Position numbers and translations under genes: made by a program. From Salinibacter grassmerensis (GTDB taxonomy: Bacteria; Bacteroidota; Rhodothermia; Rhodothermales; Salinibacteraceae), in the NCBI RefSeq assembly GCF_947077765.1, contig NZ_CAMTTF010000004.1, positions 124,001 to 188,000 of the forward strand: DNA of 64,000 nt, read 5' to 3'. Positions 57,393 through 64,000 of the stretch are shown one piece after another (the first letter of the stretch is position 1; each line of letters opens with the position of its first letter). Below the pieces are notes generated by a model, which ran no database searches, was not told where the DNA came from, and saw nothing but the letters and a program-made list of their open reading frames with translations.

Positions 57393-58811
57393 ATGCCCGC
57401 CTTGTCCCGCCTCGCGTGCCTCTTCGCCGTCGCCCTGCTTGCCGGCTGCGCCGGAACCGATTCGTTGGCTCCTTCCTCGCCCAGCGGGGCACAGACGGAG
57501 TACGACGCGGCCACGCGGGAGAACATGCGCGAGGGCACCTACAACGACGCCTTCACGTCGAGCTACGAGCCGCTTCCGGCTACGCCCACACTCATCCAGA
57601 ACGCCACCGTCATGACAGCCGCGGGCCGGACGATCGAGAACGGCGACCTGTTGATGCGGAGTCGCCAGATCGACACGCTCGGCACCGACCTGCCGGTCCC
57701 CGACGATGCGCGGGTGGTGGACGGCAGCGGCATGTACGTGACGCCGGGCCTCATCGACAGCCACTCGCACCTGGGCGTGTCCGCCACGCCGGAGGTGGGC
57801 CCGCACTACGACAACAACGAGGTGGGCATGGCCACGCCCCAGCTCTGGATGGAGCACGGCGTGTGGCCCCAGGGCCCCGGCTTTGCGCGGGCCCTGGCCG
57901 GCGGCACCACCACGGCCCTCCTCCTGCCCGGCAGCGGCGACCTGATCGAGGGGCGCGGCTTCACCGCCAAGCTCCTCCCCGCCCGCACGCCGCAGGACAT
58001 GAAGTTTCCCGACGCGCCCGGCACCCTCAAGATGGCGTGCGGCGAAAACCCGAAGGGCGGCTCCAATTTTCCCACCACCCGCATGGGCACGGCCGCCGGG
58101 TTCCGAAGCACGTTCCTCGACGCCCGAAACTACCGCGAACAGTGGGACGCGTGGCTGGCCGACCCGACCGGTGCGCCGCCAGAGCGCAACCTCGGGATGG
58201 AGACACTAGCACAGGTGCTGCGCGGCGACATGCTGGTGCAGGTGCACTGCTACCGCGCCGATGACATGACCACGATCATGGAGATTGCGCAGGAGTTTGA
58301 CTTCGATGTTCGGTCGTTCCACCACGCCGTGGAGGCCTACAAAATCCGCGACCTGCTGGCCGAGCGGGACATCTCGGCCTCCATGTGGTCGAACTGGTGG
58401 GGCTTCAAGATGGAGGCGTTCGACGGCATCCCGCAGAACGTGCCGCTGGTGCACGAGGCCGGGGCCCGCGCCATCGTCCACTCCGACGACGACCTCGAAA
58501 TCCAGCGCCTCCACCACGAGGCCGCGAAGGCGCTGCGGGCAGGACGCGAGGCGGGACTCGACATCTCGCGCAACGAGGCGCTCCGCTGGATCACCGCCCA
58601 CCCGGCCTGGGCCCTCGGCATCCACGACCGCGTGGGGACGCTGGAGCCCGGCAAGAACGCCGACGTGGTGCTCTGGTCCGGCGACCCGTTCAGCGTCTAC
58701 ACGAAGGCCCGGCGGGTATGGATGGACGGCGCCCTCGTCTACGACCGCACCGACCCTGAGCGCCAGCCGCGCTCCGACTTTGAACTGGGCGGGCCCCGCA
58801 CCGAGAACTGA
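57393..58811 (+). CDS. Amidohydrolase family lipoprotein
   Basis: A 472-residue protein. A lipoprotein signal (RLACLFAVALLAGCAGT) is followed by the amidohydrolase opening TLIQNATVMTAAGRTIENGD, metal motif VTPGLIDSHSHLG, FHHAVEAYKI and VHSDDDLE. The C-terminal PGKNADVVLWSGDPFSVYTK is standard for imidazolonepropionase-like enzymes. Expected to be an envelope metal hydrolase with unknown substrate. The next gene is a related amidohydrolase 50 bases on, and the two are probably cotranscribed. Confidence 0.88.
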   Translation: MPALSRLACLFAVALLAGCAGTDSLAPSSPSGAQTEYDAATRENMREGTYNDAFTSSYEPLPATPTLIQNATVMTAAGRTIENGDLLMRSRQIDTLGTDLPVPDDARVVDGSGMYVTPGLIDSHSHLGVSATPEVGPHYDNNEVGMATPQLWMEHGVWPQGPGFARALAGGTTTALLLPGSGDLIEGRGFTAKLLPARTPQDMKFPDAPGTLKMACGENPKGGSNFPTTRMGTAAGFRSTFLDARNYREQWDAWLADPTGAPPERNLGMETLAQVLRGDMLVQVHCYRADDMTTIMEIAQEFDFDVRSFHHAVEAYKIRDLLAERDISASMWSNWWGFKMEAFDGIPQNVPLVHEAGARAIVHSDDDLEIQRLHHEAAKALRAGREAGLDISRNEALRWITAHPAWALGIHDRVGTLEPGKNADVVLWSGDPFSVYTKARRVWMDGALVYDRTDPERQPRSDFELGGPRTEN

Positions 58812-58861
58812 CGCCCGGCTTTCCGCCTCCGCCGCCCTGTTTGCCCCAACGCCCGTTCCCC

Positions 58862-60151
58862 ATGCGCATTTTCCGCTCCGTCCTGCTCGCCCTTCTGCTT
58901 CTCGCCGGCCTCGCCGTTCCGGCCGCGGCCCAACCCACCGCCCTCGTGGGCGGCACGGTGCACCCCGTGAGCGGCCCCGCGATCGAGGACGGCGTCGTGC
59001 TTCTGCGCGGCGACACGATCGCGGCGGTCGGCCTCCGCGGCGACGTGTCGATTCCCGCCGACGCCCGGCGGATCGACGCCTCCGGGGAGGTGGTGACGCC
59101 GGGCCTCATGGACGCGGCCACGGCCACCGGCCTCATCGAGGTGAGCGCGGTGGGCGAGACCCGCGACAACGCCCTCAACACCGACGACGCCATCCGTGCC
59201 GCCTTCCGCGTGACGGACGGCATCAATCCCAACTCGGTGGTCGTCCCCGTCACGCGCCTCGGGGGCGTCACGACCGTTGCCTCCACCCCGTCCGGCGGGG
59301 CTGTGGCCGGGCAGGGGGCGGTGATTGACCTGCACGGCGAAACCATCGACGAGATGCTGGTGCGCGACCGGGCGGCCCTCTACGCCGCGTTCACGCCAGA
59401 AGCAGCTGAGGCGACCGGAGCAGCGCGCGGCGGCCTCGCCATGCGGCTCCGCGAGGCGTTCGAGGACGCCCGGTTCTACGCCGAGAACAGGGACAACTAT
59501 CGGCGCGGGGCCACACGCGACCTCTCGATGTCGCGACTCGACCTGGAGGCGATGGCGGCAGTGCTCGACGGCGAACGGCCGCTCGTGGTGCGCGCCGCCC
59601 GCGCCAGCGACATCGACGCGGCCCTGCGCATCGCGGAGGCGTTTGGCATCGATCTGCGCATCGAGGGCGGCGAGGAGGCCTGGATGCGGGCCGACCGCCT
59701 GGCCGCGGCCGACGTGCCCGTCGTCGTGAAGGCGCTCAACAACCTGCCGACGGCGTTCGACCGCCTGGGCACGCGGTTCGACAACGCCGCCCGGCTGGCC
59801 GAGGCCGGCGTGTCAGTGGTGATTTCGTCATTCGACACCCACAACGCCCGCAATCTGCGGCTGGAGGCGGGCAACGCCGTCCGGTTCGGTCTGGACCGCG
59901 ACGCGGCGCTCCGGGCCGTCACCCTCGCCCCGGCCCGGATGCTGGACGTGGCCGACACCCACGGCTCGCTGGAGGCCGGCAAGACGGCCAACGTCGTCGT
60001 GTGGTCGGGCGACCCGTTCGAGCCCCTCACGAGCGTCGAGCACGTCTTCATCGGCGGCACGGAGATGCCCGACGACTCGCGCCAGAAGCGGCTCCTGCGG
60101 CGCTACGAGGACCTGGGCGAGTGGCCGCCGGGCTACGACGACGGGTCGTAG
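58862..60151 (+). CDS. Amidohydrolase-like secreted protein lacking the HxH metal motif
   Basis: A 429-residue protein with a signal peptide (RSVLLALLLLAGLAVPAAAQ) and the amidohydrolase frame: ALVGGTVHPVSGPAIEDGVV and LEAGKTANVVVWSGDPFEPL. At the place of HSH it reads VTPGLMDAATATGLIEVSAV, so the first metal site is missing; the later VISSFDTHNARNLRLEAG keeps an Asp/His pair. It belongs to the branch with DA.T.TGL in Bacteroidota and may be a partner subunit for the preceding enzyme or use a different chemistry. Confidence 0.82.
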   Translation: MRIFRSVLLALLLLAGLAVPAAAQPTALVGGTVHPVSGPAIEDGVVLLRGDTIAAVGLRGDVSIPADARRIDASGEVVTPGLMDAATATGLIEVSAVGETRDNALNTDDAIRAAFRVTDGINPNSVVVPVTRLGGVTTVASTPSGGAVAGQGAVIDLHGETIDEMLVRDRAALYAAFTPEAAEATGAARGGLAMRLREAFEDARFYAENRDNYRRGATRDLSMSRLDLEAMAAVLDGERPLVVRAARASDIDAALRIAEAFGIDLRIEGGEEAWMRADRLAAADVPVVVKALNNLPTAFDRLGTRFDNAARLAEAGVSVVISSFDTHNARNLRLEAGNAVRFGLDRDAALRAVTLAPARMLDVADTHGSLEAGKTANVVVWSGDPFEPLTSVEHVFIGGTEMPDDSRQKRLLRRYEDLGEWPPGYDDGS

Positions 60152-60389
60152 CGAAAACGCCCACCGGCCCCGGGCACGGGAAAATGCTTGCTCCAGTCTA
60201 CGCCGAGAGGATGACCGCGTCCGACCAGCCGTTCACTTGCTCGCGTCGTCACTTCCGCTCGAAGAAAGCGAACGGCTCTACCGACCGCGTCGAGAAACGG
60301 CAACCGTCCAGGTTCAAGGGCAGCAGTGGTTATGCCGCAGTCTCTTCTACCGGCGATACGGTCAGTCCCTTCCAGATCATCCCGCCGAT

Positions 60390-61250
60390 GCCTCCCCACC
60401 CAGAACCAGGCCTTGAGCGCCCTGGTCTTTCTCCACGAACAGGTGCCGAGCACAGAGCTTGGCGAGATTGGACCGATCGACCGGGCCGACGAGCCCAAGC
60501 GTCCCCCCACGGTGCTCTCCCCCGAGGAGGTGCGTCACCTGTTCGACGCCATGTCGGCAGGCCCGAATCGCCTGGTCGCTCATCTCCTGTAGGGCCGAAG
60601 GTCATCCCGCGGATGGGAGCGGACTTCGATTGTCGGAAGCGCTCCGGCTCCGGGTGAAGGAACTCGACGTTGACTCGGACCGCATCCACGTGCGGGACGG
60701 CAAGGGCGGCAAAGACCGGTCGACGGTGCTGCCCGAGCGCCTCCACGGTCCGCTCCGGCGGCACCTGAAAAAGGGGAAGGCCCAGTACGAGGCGGACTAC
60801 GCCGAGGGCGTGGGCAGCATCTACCTGCCGGACGCCCTCGCGGAAAAGTCCCCCAATTCCGCGACGGAGTGGCGATGGCAATATGTCTTCCCGTCCACCC
60901 GGCTCTCGGAGGACCCGCGCAGCGGCACCGTCCGCCGCCACCACCGCTTCACCTCATCGGTGCAGCGGGCCGTCAAGACGGCCGCCGACGCGGCGGCCAT
61001 CGAGAAGCACGCCCCCTGTCACACCGTGTGCCCTAGGCGAAGCGAGGAAGTAGTTTTAGACTGCGGCATTCGTTTACTCCGCTTCGCTTCGTGAACCTCC
61101 CTGCGGTCGGGTTGGCCACGCATCTGCTGCAAGACAGCACCGATGGGCGCACCATCCAGACGCTGCTGGATTACGAGCAGCTGCGCACCACCATGCAGTT
61201 CATCCACGTCCTGGAGCAGAGCGGCGACGGGGTCCCTCGCCCGCTCGACA
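60390..61250 (+). pseudogene. Decayed integron-type (IntI-like) integrase
   Basis: Pieces in different frames match an integron integrase in order: TQNQALSALVFLHEQV and PPTVLSPEEVRHLFDAM in one frame, stop at 60590-60592, then GSGLRLSEALRLRVKELDVD, GKGGKDRSTVLPERLHGPLR and the IntI-typical YLPDALAEKSPNSATEWRWQ, VFPSTRLSEDPRSG. The region for HxxR (after CHT at 61017) is broken by an insertion, then it resumes LATHLLQDSTDGRTIQTLLD and HVLEQSGDGVPRPLD. The N-terminal ~100 residues are absent or unrecognisable. Non-functional. No attC array is visible around it. Confidence 0.85.
61026..61100. repeat. Small inverted-repeat insertion in the IntI remnant
   Basis: About 75 bases lie between the CHT codons and the resumption near CTGCGG. 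They contain CGAAGCGAGGAAGTA on one side and TTTACTCCGCTTCGCTTCG on the other, an imperfect hairpin. The insertion removes the catalytic HxxR box. It may be a miniature element; no second copy was seen in the window. Confidence 0.5.
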
Positions 61251-61298
61251 TCTCTCTCAAATCGCCTCTCGCCCGCCGGTCGCTCCGGCCCGTCGCCC

Positions 61299-61799
61299 TC
61301 ACACCATGTAGTCGTCCGTGGGCACGTCGAGGAAGTCCATGAGCCAGTCGAGGGCCCAGGTCTGGTTGTCCTCGCCGCTCCACTCATAGCCGGCCTGCAC
61401 CTCGTCGGCCACCTCGGGCCAGTCGACGGTCCAGTCCTTATATACGTGGAAGGAGAACTGGCTCACGTCGGTCTCGAAGTAGACGCAGCCCTCGTCGGGG
61501 TCGTAGATGGAGGTGGCGGTATCGTCCGCACGGGCCTGCTTGGCGGCCCACGCCACGAGCGGGACCTTGAAGCGGTAGTCCATCTCGTGGACCCGCTTGG
61601 CCTCGCTGTTGAGGTAGTTGGCAAGGACGACGCTCCCGTCCCCGTGCTCGATGGCCGCCTCCGCGGCGTCACGGGTCGAGGGGTCGGCGTCGATCTTGTC
61701 GAGGGCCGCCTCGATCAGGGGCCACACCTCCACAGGCTCGGAGTCATTGGCGGCGTCTTCTTCGCGGGGAATCGTGACGGTACAGCGGTCAAGGTCCAC
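61299..61799 (-). CDS. Conserved acidic protein of unknown function
   Basis: From the GTG at 61799 the product has 166 residues (DLDRCTVTIPREEDAANDSE...DWLMDFLDVPTDDYMV); the frame is open to an ATG at 61946, which would overlap the next gene. It is acidic, soluble and Trp-rich in its last third (WTVDWPEVADEVQAGYEWSG). Not recognised as a family. The GTG is preferred because residues before it look non-conserved. Confidence 0.55.
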   Translation of the reverse strand: MDLDRCTVTIPREEDAANDSEPVEVWPLIEAALDKIDADPSTRDAAEAAIEHGDGSVVLANYLNSEAKRVHEMDYRFKVPLVAWAAKQARADDTATSIYDPDEGCVYFETDVSQFSFHVYKDWTVDWPEVADEVQAGYEWSGEDNQTWALDWLMDFLDVPTDDYMV

Positions 61800-61920
61800 G
61801 GGCGGTACGGGATTGGTGAACGAAATCAGGCGCGTCGGTCCGATAATGGGAGTCCGACAAGTGTCCGTAATATGCACGCCGGGCTCAAAAGATCGCGCCG
61901 GCGGACCCGGGACCTCGCCC

Positions 61921-62658
61921 TCACTCGATCGGGCCGACCTCTCCACTTCCCACCGTACTCGTGGAGACGGAGGGCTCTCCGCGGTAGTGGACGTCCCCGG
62001 AGCCGAAGATGGAGGCGTCCAGTTCGTCGGTCACGTGCACCTCCGCGTCCCCGGACCCGGCAATGCTTGCCTCCATCATCCGCGTTTCCAGGTCCGTGGC
62101 CTGCAGATCGCCCGACCCGGCGATGTCGACGGTGAGGGCGTCCGTCTGCCCCCCGAGCATTGTCGTTCCCGAACCGGCCACCTGTACCTCCAGCTCGTCG
62201 GCGTTCACGTCCAGGCGCGTGCGGCCCGACCCCGCGACGGTGAGTTCGAACGTCTCCCCCTCAATCTGATTCTCGCCGACAATCTCGCCCGCCCCCGCCA
62301 GCGACACGGACTCGATCGTCGGCGCGGTCACGTAGATGTCCACCGTCCCGTCGTAGGACTCGTCGTCGCCGAAGAGGCCGCCGAACAGGCCGTCGTCCTC
62401 ATCGGCCGGAAGTTCGAGCGTCCCGTCGTCGACCTCGATTTCGAACTGGTCGAGGACGGCCTGCGGGGCCTCGACCTCGACGGACCGTTCGGGGCCCTGC
62501 CGCAGGTAAAGGGTCCCGGGCGCCCGAAACCCAACGGCGGTGAACGCCTCTACCGAGCGGGCCTCACGGGTGCTCTCTTGGGCAGAGGCGACGTGGAGGG
62601 GCAGAGCAAGGAGGACAGCGAGCAGCGCGGTACGCAACACAGACGTTGGTTGGGGCAT
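61921..62658 (-). CDS. Head-GIN domain (DUF2807) secreted protein
   Basis: A 245-residue protein with a signal peptide (SVLRTALLAVLLALPLHVAS). The body is a right-handed beta-helix-like repeat: GAGEIVGE, VAGSGRTRLDVNADELEVQV, AGSGTTMLGG, IAGSGDLQATD, IAGSGDAEVHV and IFGSGDVHYRG, typical of DUF2807. Such proteins are common and exported in Bacteroidota; some are tied to adhesion but none well defined. Confidence 0.88.
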   Translation of the reverse strand: MPQPTSVLRTALLAVLLALPLHVASAQESTREARSVEAFTAVGFRAPGTLYLRQGPERSVEVEAPQAVLDQFEIEVDDGTLELPADEDDGLFGGLFGDDESYDGTVDIYVTAPTIESVSLAGAGEIVGENQIEGETFELTVAGSGRTRLDVNADELEVQVAGSGTTMLGGQTDALTVDIAGSGDLQATDLETRMMEASIAGSGDAEVHVTDELDASIFGSGDVHYRGEPSVSTSTVGSGEVGPIE

Positions 62659-62749
62659 GGTGCGGCGGACGGATTGGTGACAGAATGCACGAACGCCTAC
62701 AAGGCATCTTCATCACGGCCGGCCGCGCGCCAGTGTTACACCGTCCTCT

Positions 62750-63247
62750 CTACCGCGATTTCCGCACCTCAGCGGGGACGTCACAGGCTTGTCGCCGGGT
62801 GTCCGTGAGCTGGAGGATCCGCCAGCCGTTGGGCCCCTGCACCAATTGCACCGTGTTGACACCACAGTACGACCGCTCGTCACCGAGGTAGAAGACGTAC
62901 GGCACCCAGGCGCTCGCAAGTGGCCCGTTCACCCGAACCTCCACGTCCCAGGTGCGCTCGTCCCATACGCGCTCGTGGGGCTGGCCGACCGACTCGACGA
63001 ATGTGTCGACTGGGGTTTCGCTCACGCCGGCCGTGTCACTCGGACCTACCGCGGTGTACAGGCGAGCCTCGTCGTGGAAAACGGCCCGGACCGCGGTGCT
63101 GTCCCCGGCCCGCATCCCGTCGAAAAGGGCGTCGATGGTAGCGCGGATGGCCTGCTCCGTGGGGGCAGGGTCCTCTTCGGGCTGGGCCGACGCGACCGGG
63201 CCCAGAAGACTTGCCACGAAGAGGAGCGCCAGGCAGCGACGCATCAT
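62750..63247 (-). CDS. NTF2/SnoaL-like secreted protein
   Basis: A 165-residue protein with a signal peptide (MMRRCLALLFVASLLGPVAS) and a cone-shaped NTF2-like fold: AIRATIDALFDGMRAGDSTA, VFHDEARLYTAVGP, TWDVEVRVNGPLASAWVPYV and VQLVQGPNGWRILQLTDTRR. These proteins are small binding or lyase domains with many roles. The start at 63247 gives a normal signal. It is 16 bases downstream of the aminopeptidase gene stop and may share its transcript. Confidence 0.8.
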   Translation of the reverse strand: MMRRCLALLFVASLLGPVASAQPEEDPAPTEQAIRATIDALFDGMRAGDSTAVRAVFHDEARLYTAVGPSDTAGVSETPVDTFVESVGQPHERVWDERTWDVEVRVNGPLASAWVPYVFYLGDERSYCGVNTVQLVQGPNGWRILQLTDTRRQACDVPAEVRKSR

Positions 63248-63263
63248 GGGGCGGTGGAGGCTG

Positions 63264-64000
63264 CTATTCGGCGCGGCGCATCGACAGCTCCGCGAGGAGA
63301 TCCGTATCGGGATCGATCGTAACGGACGACGGCGCCCGTGGACAGTTGACGCGCGACTGTGCCTCCCGGCCCCGCATGAAAAGCGTCGTGGTGCGGGGAG
63401 AAGACGCTTCGAGGGCCACCTGCACCGGCACCTCAAACGGCCGCTCGGCCTGGGTTTGGCGCAGCGTCACCACACACTCGCCCGCGGCGGCGTCGTGGCG
63501 CCAGGTCCCCTCGATCACCGGGTGCCCCGGGCGGCGCGTCCACTGGTCGAAGAAGGCCTCCAGATTCTGCCCCGAGACATCCTCCATCACGGCCCGGAAG
63601 TCGCGGGTGCTCGCATTGCCGTCCCGGTAGCGCTCGTAGTAGGTCCGCAGGCCCGTCCAAAAGGTGTCGGTGCCCACCTCGCGACGGAGCATGTGCAGTA
63701 CCCAGCCCCCCTTCTGGTAGGGATTCGCGTTGAGGAGCTCGTTCGGATCGCTGTAGGTCGTGTCCACAAGGGGCGTGTCCGGATTTGCGTCGTGGAACTG
63801 CACGACCTGCCGCCGTGCAGCGGTCATGTATCGCGTCAGGGCCGCCTCCCCCCGGGCGTGCTCCAGGTACAGGCCCGTCAGGTACGTGGCGAAGCCCTCA
63901 CTGAGCCAGAGGTGCGGCCAGTCCGCCTCGGTGACGGTATTCCCGTACCACTGATGCGCAATCTCGTGGGCCAGCAACGAGGTGTCGTCCTCGCCGTCGG
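63264..64000 (-). CDS. M1 family metallo-aminopeptidase, C-terminal part (window edge)
   Basis: Only the last 245 codons are in the window; the frame runs off the right edge. The zinc site is HEIAHQWYGN with the third ligand Glu in LWLSEGFATY. The C-terminal half includes NPYQKGGWVLHMLRREVG and VIEGTWRHDAAAGECVVTLR, as in the shorter bacterial M1 enzymes that lack the full C-terminal helical domain. Likely exported, but the signal is outside the window. Confidence 0.92.
   Translation of the reverse strand, partial: DGEDDTSLLAHEIAHQWYGNTVTEADWPHLWLSEGFATYLTGLYLEHARGEAALTRYMTAARRQVVQFHDANPDTPLVDTTYSDPNELLNANPYQKGGWVLHMLRREVGTDTFWTGLRTYYERYRDGNASTRDFRAVMEDVSGQNLEAFFDQWTRRPGHPVIEGTWRHDAAAGECVVTLRQTQAERPFEVPVQVALEASSPRTTTLFMRGREAQSRVNCPRAPSSVTIDPDTDLLAELSMRRAE

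Noticed and set aside
57261-57857. N-terminal extension of the CPBP protease frame
   Set aside because: It overlaps the lipoprotein amidohydrolase on the other strand and lacks hydrophobic segments; the ATG at 57260 fits the family.

Overview
The window looks like a chromosome segment of an extremely halophilic member of the Rhodothermota/Bacteroidota, most like Salinibacter. The flanks are very GC-rich, the proteins are strongly acidic, and the gene set includes a LuxC-type acyl-CoA reductase, a SusC-like TonB receptor, a head-GIN (DUF2807) protein and a YqeY/CvpA/SbcC cluster. The organism assignment is an inference from composition and gene content. No taxonomic marker gene was read.

Layout. 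(1) About 1-16,960 is ordinary host chromosome. It starts with the end of a polysaccharide deacetylase, followed by a long leftward run: MerR regulator, SbcC, CvpA, YqeY, PTS Enzyme I, HPr, a polyprenyl synthase, adenylate kinase and two envelope proteins. Rightward genes follow: a NifU-N protein, IspH, a methyltransferase and an M20 peptidase, with the LuxC-like reductase on the other strand. (2) 16,988-49,889 is a complete siphovirus-type prophage of about 32.9 kb, visibly less GC-rich than the host. It is inserted in the anticodon loop of a host tRNA-Leu(CAA) gene and splits it into two halves 33 kb apart. The phage carries its own full tRNA-Leu(CAA) next to attL. (3) 49,940-52,660 is a decayed zone with a dead integrase related to the prophage integrase, two small ORFs and a frameshifted AGE-family epimerase. 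(4) 52,700-64,000 is host again: TonB receptor with a small secreted CxxC partner, Nudix, CPBP protease, two amidohydrolases, a decayed integron-type integrase, a DUF2807 protein, an NTF2-like protein and the end of an M1 aminopeptidase.

Prophage organisation. A leftward operon (43,189 to 17,177) holds an HNH endonuclease, small early/middle genes with a DEDDh exonuclease, a lysis group (M15 endolysin and two membrane/coiled-coil proteins), a nuclease, TerS, TerL, portal, MuF, a GIY-YIG homing endonuclease, scaffold, capsid, connectors, a tail-completion/fibre fusion, a beta-propeller protein, tail tube, the frameshifted tail chaperone, tape measure, a 1508-residue tail-tip protein and holin-like proteins. 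A rightward early module (43,467-47,041) holds a polymerase-like protein and a pair of unknown paralogues. The integrase sits at attR. A lone rightward lipoprotein with its own terminator (38,806) is a likely lysogenic-conversion gene.

Most notable observations: (a) the split host tRNA with a phage-borne replacement of the same anticodon; (b) three phage genes whose conserved N-termini can only start at ATT or ATC, TerL among them; (c) a pseudoknot-capable, possibly switching RNA element just before the polymerase-like gene, sharing a GAACCAC motif with other phage leaders; (d) a -1 frameshift in the tail chaperone at a run of eight A; (e) a tail-completion domain fused to a repetitive fibre.
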